Assembly: GCA_965261915.1 (NCBI GenBank)
Contig: CBDHDW010000013.1
Location: 248,001-312,000 of the forward strand
Source: JAIBDK01 sp965261915
GTDB lineage: Bacteria > Pseudomonadota > Gammaproteobacteria > Arenicellales > Poriferihabitantaceae
Direction of reading: 5' to 3'
Length of the DNA: 64,000 nucleotides
The position numbers and the translations under genes are program-made. Below the pieces are notes generated by a model. It saw nothing but the letters and a program-made list of their open reading frames with translations, did no database searches and was not told the DNA's origin. Position 1 is the stretch's first letter. Every line of letters starts with the position of its first letter. Below are positions 45,473 to 53,609 of the stretch, one piece after another.

Positions 45473-47188
45473 CTATACGTGAAGGTAGTCTGCGTTGATG
45501 GTTGCGGCCAGGTCTTTACTTAAACCCAGTCGGATTTTGCCGGATTCAATATCCACTACCGTGACCGGGTATTTTTGCAGCAATGAGTGTTGCGTAGAAC
45601 GGCTCGGTATCCGGCCATCAGTAATCAAAAATAGCTGGCAATCGAGGAATTGATATTTCTGTTGTCCAAGCATTCGCTGTACACAATCGAAAGCCTGCTC
45701 AGCGGGTGTTCCACCGCCAATTGGGATTGATTGCAAAAATGGATCGAGGTTTTTGGGTGCGCGTTGTGGAAGCAGCACCGTTTTTACCTGATCATTGGCA
45801 AATCCGACAACGCAAATATATCGACGCTGCAAATAACACTGTCGGGAAATGTTTTGTATTACCTGTCTTGCCAGGCTAAAACCATCGCCACTAAAAGTTG
45901 ATGCGGAGCTATCCAGCAATACCATATCCAGCGTTCGTGTACGCTTAACGGGAAATTTGTATTCCAGACAGTCTTTAAATGAAGTGTTTGTGTTTTTCCA
46001 GCGTCTCACCTGACGCATATTGGCTACCGTTCGTCGCCAGTCTGGTTTTCTGGTTTCAGAATTTGAATCCCCAGACCGTATTTCGCTTATGAATTGCCGG
46101 GATTCACTGCCTCCGCGAAGCCGCGTATTAGCGACACTGCTGTTAGGGTGATGATTGATTCGGTTCTTGAATTTGATTTGCGGTGAGGAAACCAGTCGAT
46201 TGTTACTCAGGGGTGCGTGTGGTGCCGCCCCCCAGGCCCCCTGGATGGAAGAACCGCTGTTTTCTGGAGCCGGATCAGATGAAGATGAGCTCGAACCGGA
46301 TCCGCAATTCCCAGTATTGGAAGAAGGCGGCGGTGGCGGCTGATTGTCAGGCACTCTGTGTGAAAATACCAGCGCTTCTACGGCATCAATATGGGTGATT
46401 CTCAGCCGTTTATGCCCGCGTAGAGCAGCCTGTGCTCTGGCGGCTCGAAGCAATGTAATATCGGCCCTGAATCCGTCAACACCGGCCTGGTCACAACGTT
46501 TGGCGATTTCATCACGGATAGTTTTGGAAAGCGTTATTGCATTTAGACAGGATCGTCCGCGCTGGATGTTTTTCGTAATCGCGTCGGTTGTTTTGCGGTA
46601 TCGTTCAGCGAACAATTCCGGATCGGTATCAAATGCAATTCTGCGTTCGGCGACTTGCTTGCGTTGATCAAGCGTGTATTGCCCGGACACCACCGCCATT
46701 AAGCCAAATCGATCAAGCAGCTGAGGGCGCAACTCGCCTTCATCCGGATTCATCGTGCCAATTAACGAAAATTGGGTGCTTTGCTGGTGACTGATACCGT
46801 CTCTTTCTACAATGGATATTCCAGATGCGGCCGAATCGAGAAGCAGATCGACCAGGTGATCGGCAAGCAAATTGACTTCGTCAACGTATAATAAACCCTG
46901 GTCTGCACGATTTAGCAGGCCAGGCTGGAATTCAATTTCCGCGGACTGTAAAACGGTTTTTAAATTAAACGACCCCGTTATCATTTCTTCCGTGGCACCA
47001 AGTGGCAGCGTAACGAATGGGGAATCTGTGAGTATGTCTTCAAATCCTCGAACCAGTGTTGATTTCGCGCTTCCTCTCGGTCCGGAAACAAGTAACCCGC
47101 CCAATTTTGGATCAATCGCAACCAGCATCATTGCAGTCTTGATATGGTCTTGCCCGACAACGGCTGTGAACGGAAAGTTACGTGACAT
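45473..47188 (-). CDS. ChlI/ChlD-like chelatase subunit (AAA ATPase plus vWA domain)
   Basis: A 571-residue fusion resembling the I and D subunits of magnesium chelatase. The N-terminal AAA domain has GPRGSAKSTLVRGFEDIL (Walker A), LLYVDEVNLLADHLVDLLLD (Walker B) and SLIGTMNPDEGELRPQLLDR. A proline/serine/glycine-rich linker spans about residues 286-320. The C-terminal vWA domain has the MIDAS-like DMVLLDSSASTFSG and FLITDGRIPS. It most likely powers CobN, which otherwise lacks its CobS/CobT partners here. It sits directly upstream of cobO. Confidence 0.9.
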   Translation of the reverse strand: MSRNFPFTAVVGQDHIKTAMMLVAIDPKLGGLLVSGPRGSAKSTLVRGFEDILTDSPFVTLPLGATEEMITGSFNLKTVLQSAEIEFQPGLLNRADQGLLYVDEVNLLADHLVDLLLDSAASGISIVERDGISHQQSTQFSLIGTMNPDEGELRPQLLDRFGLMAVVSGQYTLDQRKQVAERRIAFDTDPELFAERYRKTTDAITKNIQRGRSCLNAITLSKTIRDEIAKRCDQAGVDGFRADITLLRAARAQAALRGHKRLRITHIDAVEALVFSHRVPDNQPPPPPSSNTGNCGSGSSSSSSDPAPENSGSSIQGAWGAAPHAPLSNNRLVSSPQIKFKNRINHHPNSSVANTRLRGGSESRQFISEIRSGDSNSETRKPDWRRTVANMRQVRRWKNTNTSFKDCLEYKFPVKRTRTLDMVLLDSSASTFSGDGFSLARQVIQNISRQCYLQRRYICVVGFANDQVKTVLLPQRAPKNLDPFLQSIPIGGGTPAEQAFDCVQRMLGQQKYQFLDCQLFLITDGRIPSRSTQHSLLQKYPVTVVDIESGKIRLGLSKDLAATINADYLHV

Positions 47189-47267
47189 GGATCAGATGAT
47201 TTTTCTCATGAACTGCACAAACATTATGTCGTCCCATTATAAACCCAGTCACTGATTTTGGCTTGGA

Positions 47268-48011
47268 TCATCGAATCAACCGTTGACTGGCACGCCCGCA
47301 CAATGCACCGAGTATGAGAAAAAATAGCGCCATACCGATGGAGGTTCGGAGAATAAATTGACTGGTTAAGCGCTTTAACTCGGCCACGGCGGCGGGGTCA
47401 GTATTTGCAAAGCTGATTACTTCAGGATGGGGTGCCCCAATGAGATGCGGCAGCAAAATCAGAATGCCGCCGGCAAATTTGAGTATCGCACTACCGTAAT
47501 AGATCAGGGCCAGCCCCAAAGCAGTGGCAATAACGCAACTAATCCACCAGGTTTGCCGGTTTTCCAATACGGCGGCGACCGTGCCGGGTAGCTCGGGATG
47601 GAGCCCGAGAAGTGTTGGAGCAATGTAGAAGGTAATGAACATTCCGATTCCCCAAAAAATTCCAGAACGGGTCGTTACACCGGGGCGACTGGATTTGAGA
47701 TTGTGCCACGTAACGGCTGCCAGCAGAATGAGTGAAAATGCAATTCCGATCAGAATATTCGAACCTAATGTCGAGAGGGTTCTCTGCATACCGTCCTTGG
47801 GCCCCCAGGCATCGTGATCATAATTGTGAGAATGGTCGTCTCCGTTTGCTGCGGAACCATGAGAGGTTGATTCATCAACGGCTTCGGCAATCTCGTATTC
47901 TTCGGCCTCGTGGATCAATGGGTTAACGGCGAGTGCTTGATATACACCGTAAATTGCGCCGCCTATGGAACCAATTACGATGGCAGTGTAGATAAAGTTT
48001 CTAAAGAACAT
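47268..48011 (-). CDS. cbtA: cobalt transporter membrane subunit CbtA
   Basis: A membrane protein of about 247 residues. ATG 48011 gives the natural N-terminus FFRNFIYTAIVIGSIGGAIY. Five further hydrophobic segments follow. A histidine/aspartate-rich loop occurs around residues 51-64, and YYGSAILKFAGGILILLPHL and GAPHPEVISF are typical of CbtA. It is predicted to import cobalt and is usually under B12 riboswitch control together with cbtB, as here. Confidence 0.88.
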   Translation of the reverse strand: MFFRNFIYTAIVIGSIGGAIYGVYQALAVNPLIHEAEEYEIAEAVDESTSHGSAANGDDHSHNYDHDAWGPKDGMQRTLSTLGSNILIGIAFSLILLAAVTWHNLKSSRPGVTTRSGIFWGIGMFITFYIAPTLLGLHPELPGTVAAVLENRQTWWISCVIATALGLALIYYGSAILKFAGGILILLPHLIGAPHPEVISFANTDPAAVAELKRLTSQFILRTSIGMALFFLILGALCGRASQRLIR

Positions 48012-48220
48012 AACGGGAAATACCGGTGAGCCGGTTAATACGTTTGAAGAATGGGCGAGACCGGTATAAGCGCGATTCCCGGGAATACACTGCGTAAGAC
48101 TTCGACCTGTCGAAATCAGATCGACAGATTGCTGACCAGGTAGCCCAACCAAGCTTACCTGAAGTTATCCAAGGGCGTTCCCTGGAAAGCCGTTCAGATT
48201 AAATTACGGTCTCGCTCAGC

Positions 48221-48418
48221 TTAATGACAGGGAAACGCAAATGCGTGACGTGCATCGTGTGCTGCATTGTGTGCAACGTCCATTGAGGCAAAGCCAACAC
48301 CGTATAGCATTGCGATGCCGAGCAGGGCTGCACTTATAACCTGAACAACAGATAGGTCTTTTTGAGTGGTCGCAGAGTGTTGTGCCGAAACTGCGGTGAA
48401 TGATGATTGCTGCTGCAT
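48221..48418 (-). CDS. cbtB: cobalt transporter small subunit CbtB
   Basis: A 65-residue protein with one membrane helix (SVVQVISAALLGIAMLYGVG) and a C-terminal tail DVAHNAAHDARHAFAFPCH. The HxxHDxRHAxxFPCH motif is the CbtB signature and probably binds cobalt. It lies between the riboswitch and cbtA. Confidence 0.9.
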   Translation of the reverse strand: MQQQSSFTAVSAQHSATTQKDLSVVQVISAALLGIAMLYGVGFASMDVAHNAAHDARHAFAFPCH

Positions 48419-48489
48419 TTATATTTACTCCTCTACGCACACACCCGTGCGAAATGTTTGATTTAAGGAAAGCGCAAATACCAACGCGC

Positions 48490-48630
48490 TCAGGTCAAAA
48501 GTTCGGACTGGTTCCGGGCTTCTGGCACACAGTTTATGTGGGCAGTTTACCGTTGCGGGGGCAGCGCAGGTTATTCCTGACTTCCCAAACAAGACGTTCG
48601 CAGACGCATTGTCCCTGGAGCGGACCCTAA
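48490..48630 (-). promoter_or_regulatory. cobalamin riboswitch upstream of cbtB-cbtA
   Basis: On the minus strand the core GCGCTGCCCCCGCAACGGTA (about 48549-48566) is flanked 5-prime by GGGAAGTCAGGAATAACC and 3-prime by GAAGCCCGGAACCAGTCCG, the counterparts of the conserved aptamer elements. An extended -10 TGCTATAAT lies just upstream at about 48644-48652. The closing element deviates from the usual AGCCAGGAGACCTGCC form. It precedes cbtB by about 70 bases. Confidence 0.87.
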
Positions 48631-48752
48631 CTTTGATGAGACATTATAGCAAAAATCAATTTAAATACACTTTCCATGAAGATTAATTTTGCCAGATTGT
48701 GCTTTATATGCGACTCGTTTTACGATAAAAATGCCATGAACGCGGTTCTGTC

Positions 48753-48771
48753 GCGATAAGGAAATTATCGC
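48753..48771. promoter_or_regulatory. perfect hairpin upstream of cbiX
   Basis: GCGATAA and its inverse TTATCGC surround a five-base loop GGAAA. It lies between the cbtB riboswitch promoter and the tandem repeats before cbiX and could act as an operator or transcript stem; no T run follows. Confidence 0.4.
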
Positions 48772-48783
48772 ATTACTCAATTT

Positions 48784-48843
48784 CAATTACCGCTTGGTTC
48801 AATTACCGCTTGGTTCAATTACCGCTTGGTTCAATTACCGCTT
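48784..48843. repeat. 16-bp tandem repeat, about 3.75 copies, in the cbiX leader
   Basis: The unit CAATTACCGCTTGGTT occurs three times exactly at 48784, 48800 and 48816 and partially at 48832. It ends about 50 bases before the cbiX start. Its regularity suggests slippage expansion; it could also change the spacing of promoter elements. Confidence 0.95.
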
Positions 48844-48895
48844 GAAGTGTTGATCATACGCGGTGATATAATTCCGCCCCCTTCAGGAGCAATAC

Positions 48896-50029
48896 ATGAC
48901 CTCTCTTAACATGACCTCTCTTAATAATCTTCCAGCGGATTCTGGAATTTTAATTTGCGGCCACGGCAGTCGGGCAAAGATTGCTGAACAAGAGTTCAGC
49001 CTGCTGGCCAGCGGGCTACGTTCGCACTATCCGAATTTACGGATAGAATACGGATTTTTGGAGTATTCAGCGCCAAATATTCACATGGCACTGGATAGCC
49101 TTTTGGAAAATGGCGTCAAAAACATCGTCGCTGTGCCGGGGATGTTGTTTCGTGCGACCCATGCGCAAAACGATATTCCGTCTGTATTAACCACATACAT
49201 GGATAAACATCCTGGTCTGACAATCAAGTACGGTCAGGAGCTGGGGTTGCACGAAGAAATGATTCAGGCTTTTCAGCATCGTATCCTTGAGGCATTAAAA
49301 CGGGGTTCTTTTCCAGAACCCGGTGATTTGTACGACACCATGCTGGTTGTCGTGGGTCGTGGAACATCAGTGGCTGCTGCGAATGCGGAAGCTGCCAAAC
49401 TGACTCGAATTGTCGCAGAAAATCTGGGGTTTGGCTGGAGTGAAACGGTGTATTCCGGTGTTACTTTCCCATCGGTGGGTCGCGGTTTGGAAATGGCACT
49501 AAAATTAGGATTCAGCAAAATTGTAGTGGCTCCGTATTTCCTGTTTTCCGGTAAGTTAATCGGAAGAATACGGTCTTATGTCGAAGCGGTTGCGAACGCT
49601 AATCCGCACGTGTCAATCAGTCTGGCTGATTACCTTCGCGATCAGGAACACGTTATAAATACATTCGTCGAGCGAATCGAAGAAACCGTTAACGACACGA
49701 ACGGCCAGGATTTGATGGCCGATTTTAAAACCCGTCTAAGCGCTGGTGAGATTACCGTGCACCATCATCACGCAGAATATCAGCCAGATCCAAATCAGCT
49801 CCATGGTCATCATCACGATCACAGCCATCGCCATGCTCCTTATCGACATATTGCCCATCCACACGGACCGAGAACGATGATCGGTGAAAATATTTGCTGT
49901 TGTTTTATGAGCCAGTTTCCGCAAGAGGTGATCGACGAGGAAATGGCTTGTCGTCAAACAGGGCTTGTTTCTGACGAAGAGCGCGTTCCGCAATGCAAAC
50001 GTGACTCGTTTGAGAGAAAATGCATTTAA
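48896..50029 (+). CDS. cbiX: sirohydrochlorin cobaltochelatase CbiX, long form
   Basis: Inserts cobalt into sirohydrochlorin (factor II) at the start of the anaerobic route without ATP. The 377-residue product contains two CbiX repeats: the first with ILICGHGSRAKIAEQEFSLL, the second with VVVGRGTSVAAANAEAAKL and VAPYFLFSGKLIGRI. A histidine-rich tract follows near residues 284-323, and a cysteine-bearing C-terminus (ENICCCFMSQ) recalls the metal-cluster-binding tail of long CbiX proteins. The first 15 bases are duplicated, so two starts (48896 and 48911) encode MTSLNMTSLN. Confidence 0.93.
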   Translation: MTSLNMTSLNNLPADSGILICGHGSRAKIAEQEFSLLASGLRSHYPNLRIEYGFLEYSAPNIHMALDSLLENGVKNIVAVPGMLFRATHAQNDIPSVLTTYMDKHPGLTIKYGQELGLHEEMIQAFQHRILEALKRGSFPEPGDLYDTMLVVVGRGTSVAAANAEAAKLTRIVAENLGFGWSETVYSGVTFPSVGRGLEMALKLGFSKIVVAPYFLFSGKLIGRIRSYVEAVANANPHVSISLADYLRDQEHVINTFVERIEETVNDTNGQDLMADFKTRLSAGEITVHHHHAEYQPDPNQLHGHHHDHSHRHAPYRHIAHPHGPRTMIGENICCCFMSQFPQEVIDEEMACRQTGLVSDEERVPQCKRDSFERKCI

Positions 50030-50053
50030 GAACTCAAGCTACGGATTTTCAAG

Positions 50054-50560
50054 TTGATTGAATTGATCATTGGCGGCGCACGCAGCGGAAAAAGTGCATA
50101 CGCATTGAATTTGGCTAAAGAGACACAAAACCGGCTTAATTTTGTCGCAACTGCGCGGCCTCTGGATGGTGAAATGAAAGATCGAATCTCACGCCATCAG
50201 GCAGAGCGAGGATCTGCCTGGAATCTCACCGAGGTATCAATGAATTTATCAGAAATCACACAGCGTTTTGACGCCAACGATACCGTGGTCGTGGATTGTC
50301 TGACACTGTGGCTAACAAACTGGTTATGCAGTGCTGATTCGAATAACTGGACGCATGAAAAATCGGCATTTCTGGGGTCGATCAGGCAATCCTCTGCGCA
50401 TTGGATTCTGGTATCAAATGAAACTGGATTGGGCGTTATTCCCACAGCACAGTTAAGCCGAGAGTTTGTTGATGAGAGTGGCTGGTTGCATCAGCAGTGT
50501 GCTGCGATGGCAGATAGTGTGACCATGGTCATGTTCGGGCTTCCCCAGAAATTAAAATAG
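50054..50560 (+). CDS. cobU: adenosylcobinamide kinase / guanylyltransferase
   Basis: Phosphorylates adenosylcobinamide and adds GMP to make the GDP-cobinamide precursor (CobU/CobP). The 168-residue product has IIGGARSGKSAYALNLAKE at the N-terminus, NFVATARPLDGEMKDRI, and DTVVVDCLTLWLTNWL. It ends SNETGLGVIPTAQLSREFVD, a typical family block. Start appears to be TTG 50054 since no in-frame ATG is suitable. It follows cbiX by 24 bases and precedes cobT by 8. Confidence 0.94.
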   Translation: MIELIIGGARSGKSAYALNLAKETQNRLNFVATARPLDGEMKDRISRHQAERGSAWNLTEVSMNLSEITQRFDANDTVVVDCLTLWLTNWLCSADSNNWTHEKSAFLGSIRQSSAHWILVSNETGLGVIPTAQLSREFVDESGWLHQQCAAMADSVTMVMFGLPQKLK

Positions 50561-50568
50561 ATGGTGAT

Positions 50569-51633
50569 ATGATGATGAATGAATGGTATTCAAAACCGGC
50601 TAAATCGGTAAACAAAGAGATTCAGGCGGCCGCCGAAAAGCGACAGTTAGAGTTGACAAAGCCGCCAGGCTCACTTGGGCGTTTGGAAGATTTGGCTATA
50701 ACGCTGTCGGCTCATCAAGGAAGTTTAGCGCCTGCTGTGAAACGTATAGAAATAGCCATTTTTGCAGCGGATCATGGTGTTGCAGAAGAAGGCGTGAGTG
50801 CGTTCCCTCAGGTAGTTACCGGAGAAATGGTAAAGAATTTTATCCGCGGCGGCGCGGCGATAAGTGTAATGGCGCGACAGTTGCAAGCGGGGTTAACCGT
50901 GATTAACGCAGGAACCATTGCTGAGCACGGATTTGATGCGCCAGTGGTGGACAGGCCGATTGCGCTGGCTACAAAAAACATTACCCTGCAGCCGGCTATG
51001 TCAGATGCAGAATGTGATCAGGCGTTGGATTTAGGCGGCGAGATTGTTGAGGGCTTTGATCGGTCAACTGATCTGATTATCGGCGGCGAAATGGGGATTG
51101 CCAATACGACATCTGCAAGCGCAATCTCGGCGGCGTTAAAGGTTGGGAAAGCGGCTGATCTGGTTGGACCCGGAACGGGTCTGAACCAGGCGGGGATCGA
51201 GTTGAAATTAAGTGTCATTGAAAAAGCATTGGCGCGATGCAGTGCTGAGATTGATGGAACTGCAATAGCCAGATCGGTACTGCGTCAACTGGGTGGCTTT
51301 GAGATTGCCGCACTGGTTGGGTATTTCATCGCCGCCGCTCAGAACGGAGTAACGATACTGGTTGATGGTTTTATTTCTTCAACTGCGGCGTTGGTTGCCT
51401 GTCGTATTAACCCGACGGTTCGGGATTGGATGTTGTTTGCTCATGGCTCAGCTGAGCCCGGCCATAAATTAGTGTTAAAAGCGATGGATGCTGAGCCGTT
51501 ACTAAACCTCTCAATGCGTCTGGGAGAAGGCAGTGGATCCGCCGTGGCGGTGGCGTTGCTTCGGTCAGCATGCGCTCTACAAAATGAAATGGCGACATTT
51601 GCGGAAGCCGGGGTTTCGGATTCCAAAGAGTAA
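50569..51633 (+). CDS. cobT: nicotinate-nucleotide-dimethylbenzimidazole phosphoribosyltransferase
   Basis: Makes alpha-ribazole phosphate for the lower ligand of cobalamin. The 354-residue product has LTKPPGSLGRLEDLAITLSA, IFAADHGVAEEGVSAFPQVV and MGIANTTSASAISAALK, followed by GPGTGLN and the catalytic glutamate region MRLGEGSGSAVAVALLRSA. It is the last recognised B12 gene; cobS, cbiB and cobC are not found after it, because an unrelated hsd island begins 80 bases downstream. Confidence 0.95.
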   Translation: MMMNEWYSKPAKSVNKEIQAAAEKRQLELTKPPGSLGRLEDLAITLSAHQGSLAPAVKRIEIAIFAADHGVAEEGVSAFPQVVTGEMVKNFIRGGAAISVMARQLQAGLTVINAGTIAEHGFDAPVVDRPIALATKNITLQPAMSDAECDQALDLGGEIVEGFDRSTDLIIGGEMGIANTTSASAISAALKVGKAADLVGPGTGLNQAGIELKLSVIEKALARCSAEIDGTAIARSVLRQLGGFEIAALVGYFIAAAQNGVTILVDGFISSTAALVACRINPTVRDWMLFAHGSAEPGHKLVLKAMDAEPLLNLSMRLGEGSGSAVAVALLRSACALQNEMATFAEAGVSDSKE

Positions 51634-51646
51634 ATGAGAGTAAATG
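51627..51646. repeat. 10-bp tandem duplication at the cobT stop
   Basis: The sequence reads AGAGTAAATG twice in direct tandem around the cobT stop codon, another example of the short duplications in this window, and it marks the border of the accessory island. Confidence 0.6.
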
Positions 51647-51714
51647 TTGTGAATAAGTGTATTAAGCGCCCTTTGCATAAATCTATCCGGGCACGGTTAA
51701 AACGGTAAAACAAT

Positions 51715-53280
51715 ATGGCAAAAACAAAACCCAGCAAAACCACCAAAGCAACATTAGAAGCCCGCCTTTTCGCGGCGGCGAATCTGTTACGCAAGAACAT
51801 TAACGCTGCGGAGTACAAGCACATCGTGCTGGGGTTGGTTTTTCTCAAATATATTTCAAATTCCTTTGAGGAGTTGCACACCAAATTATCAGAAAATACG
51901 GGGGAGTATGAATACGCCGACCCGGAAGATCGGGACGAATACACGGCACAGAATGTCTTTTGGGTGCCGCAACAAGCGCGCTGGTCGTATCTGCATGAAC
52001 GCGCCAAACAACCGACTATCGGCACAGACCTTGATGCGGCAATGGAAAAAATCGAGCAGAACAACCCAACCCTACAAGGCGTGTTACCACGGGTTTATGC
52101 AAAACCAAACCTTGCCCATGCCACCTTGGGTGAATTGATTGACTTAATCGGCGACATTGCCCTCGGCGATGCGGCGGCACAGACAAAAGACATACTCGGC
52201 AAGGTCTATGAATATTTTCTCGGTCAATTCGCCTTAAAAGAGGGACAAAAAGGCGGGCAGTTTTACACCCCCACCTCCATCGTCAAACTCTTGGTCGACA
52301 TGCTCGAACCGTATCAAGGGCGAGTGTTTGACCCCTGTTGCGGCAGTGGCGGTATGTTTGTGATGAGTGAAAAGTTTATCAAACAGCACCAGGGGCGGCT
52401 GGATAATATCTCGATTTATGGACAAGAAAGCAACCAAACAACCTACCATCTAGCGCGTATGAATCTGGCGATTCGCGGCATAGACGGCTCGCAGGTAAAA
52501 TGGAACAACGAAGGCTCGTTTTTACGCAATGCCCACCCCGATTTGAAAGCCGATTTTGTTATCGCCAACCCGCCTTTTAACGACAGCGACTGGAGCGGCA
52601 GGCTACTACAAAATGACGCACGCTGGAAATATGGCACACCGCCCAGCGGCAATGCCAACTTTGCTTGGGTGCAACATTTCCTCTATCACCTGTCGCCCAC
52701 CGGTGTGGCCGGTTTTGTATTGTCCAAAGGTTCGCTCACCTCCAAAACCAGCAACGAAGATGTGATCCGTAAAAATATGCTTGAAGCCGGACTGATTGAT
52801 TGCATCGTCAACCTGCCAGCAAAGCTATTCCTGAATACGCAAATCCCCGCTTGCCTGTGGTTTGTCTCCAATAAACACGGCAAAAACGGCAAGCGCAACC
52901 GTAATGGCGAAGTGCTGTTCATCGATGCCAGCGAGCAGGGGCATTTAATCAATCGCAAAACCCGCGAGTTCTCCGCTGATGATATTGCTGAAATAGCCAG
53001 CACCTATCACCGTTGGCGGGGAAATGCCGATAATCAGACTAACGACTATCAGGATCAAGCCGGTTTCTGTGCTTCCATATCAATCCAGCGCATTAAAGCA
53101 CTGGATTATGTGTTAAGCCCTGGCCGTTATGTCGGACTGGCAGAAGTGGAAGACGACTTTGACTTCAGCGAACGGTTTGAAGCATTAAAAGCCGAGTTTG
53201 CCGGGCAGTTAAAAGAGGAAGCAGTTTTGAACGAACGGATACAGGAAAATTTAACCCGCGTAGAAACAAACAAAATTTAG
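51715..53280 (+). CDS. hsdM: type I restriction-modification methyltransferase subunit HsdM
   Basis: N6-adenine DNA methyltransferase subunit of a type I system. The 521-residue product has an N-terminal helical HsdM_N part (about 10-150), then GGQFYTPTSIVKLLVDMLEP. The SAM-binding FDPCCGSGGMFVMSEKFI lies near 203-220 and the catalytic IANPPFNDSDW near 283-293. The frame is intact. It is separated from its specificity subunit by a Fic gene and a HEPN gene, and no hsdR is seen in the window. It begins just after the B12 genes. Confidence 0.95.
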   Translation: MAKTKPSKTTKATLEARLFAAANLLRKNINAAEYKHIVLGLVFLKYISNSFEELHTKLSENTGEYEYADPEDRDEYTAQNVFWVPQQARWSYLHERAKQPTIGTDLDAAMEKIEQNNPTLQGVLPRVYAKPNLAHATLGELIDLIGDIALGDAAAQTKDILGKVYEYFLGQFALKEGQKGGQFYTPTSIVKLLVDMLEPYQGRVFDPCCGSGGMFVMSEKFIKQHQGRLDNISIYGQESNQTTYHLARMNLAIRGIDGSQVKWNNEGSFLRNAHPDLKADFVIANPPFNDSDWSGRLLQNDARWKYGTPPSGNANFAWVQHFLYHLSPTGVAGFVLSKGSLTSKTSNEDVIRKNMLEAGLIDCIVNLPAKLFLNTQIPACLWFVSNKHGKNGKRNRNGEVLFIDASEQGHLINRKTREFSADDIAEIASTYHRWRGNADNQTNDYQDQAGFCASISIQRIKALDYVLSPGRYVGLAEVEDDFDFSERFEALKAEFAGQLKEEAVLNERIQENLTRVETNKI

Positions 53281-53342
53281 ACAACAAGGCGACCGAAAAT
53301 TAACCCGAGTTATTGAAAATGAGTTATTGAAAATATGAGAAC

Positions 53343-53485
53343 AGAGACTGTACAAAAATCCAATATTCGTCATTCCCGTGGAAGAGACTGTGCAAAAAAA
53401 CCAATATACGGCGTTCCTGTACCACCCCGTCATTCCTGCGAAAGCAGGAATCCAGTAAAACCGCCAAACCCGCAAGGGTTTTCCA
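53343..53485. repeat. composite palindromic repeat between hsdM and fic
   Basis: Contains the 20-bp palindrome ATTCCTGCGAAAGCAGGAAT at 53432-53451 and the hairpin AACCCGCAAGGGTT near 53470, preceded by two copies of the GAGACTGTnCAAAAA-type module. A 14-bp tandem duplication, GAGTTATTGAAAAT, lies just before at 53307-53334. The modules recur at 21.4, 54.6 and 58.3-58.6 kb. Confidence 0.85.
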
Positions 53486-53523
53486 TACAACAGAAGCTCA
53501 ACCTTAAAAAACAGTGTTTAATT

Positions 53524-53590
53524 TATAAAAATCGTTAAAAAACACATATATTTCTATATTTTAACGATATATACTATAAAAACCGTTAAA
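53524..53590. promoter_or_regulatory. operator-like repeats upstream of fic
   Basis: Two direct 16-bp elements, TATAAAAATCGTTAAA at 53524-53539 and TATAAAAACCGTTAAA at 53575-53590, frame an inverted half-site. ATCGTTAAAA at 53531-53540 pairs with TTTTAACGAT at 53559-53568. The last copy ends 20 bases before the fic start. This looks like a repressor-binding region, perhaps for autoregulation of the cassette. The binding protein is unknown. Confidence 0.6.
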
Positions 53591-53609
53591 TTTATGGAAA
53601 AATCACGCC

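Noticed and set aside
48784..48843. Possible CRISPR array
   Set aside because: The 16-bp units are contiguous with no spacers and only 3.75 copies exist; no cas genes are in the window.
51648..51714. Start of a cobS or cobC gene directly after cobT
   Set aside because: The short frame after cobT shows no similarity to these proteins and ends within 25 codons.
53251..53490. Minus-strand frame with FYWIPAFAGMTG text
   Set aside because: Again a read-through of the CGTCATTCCTGCGAAAGCAGG repeat, not a protein.
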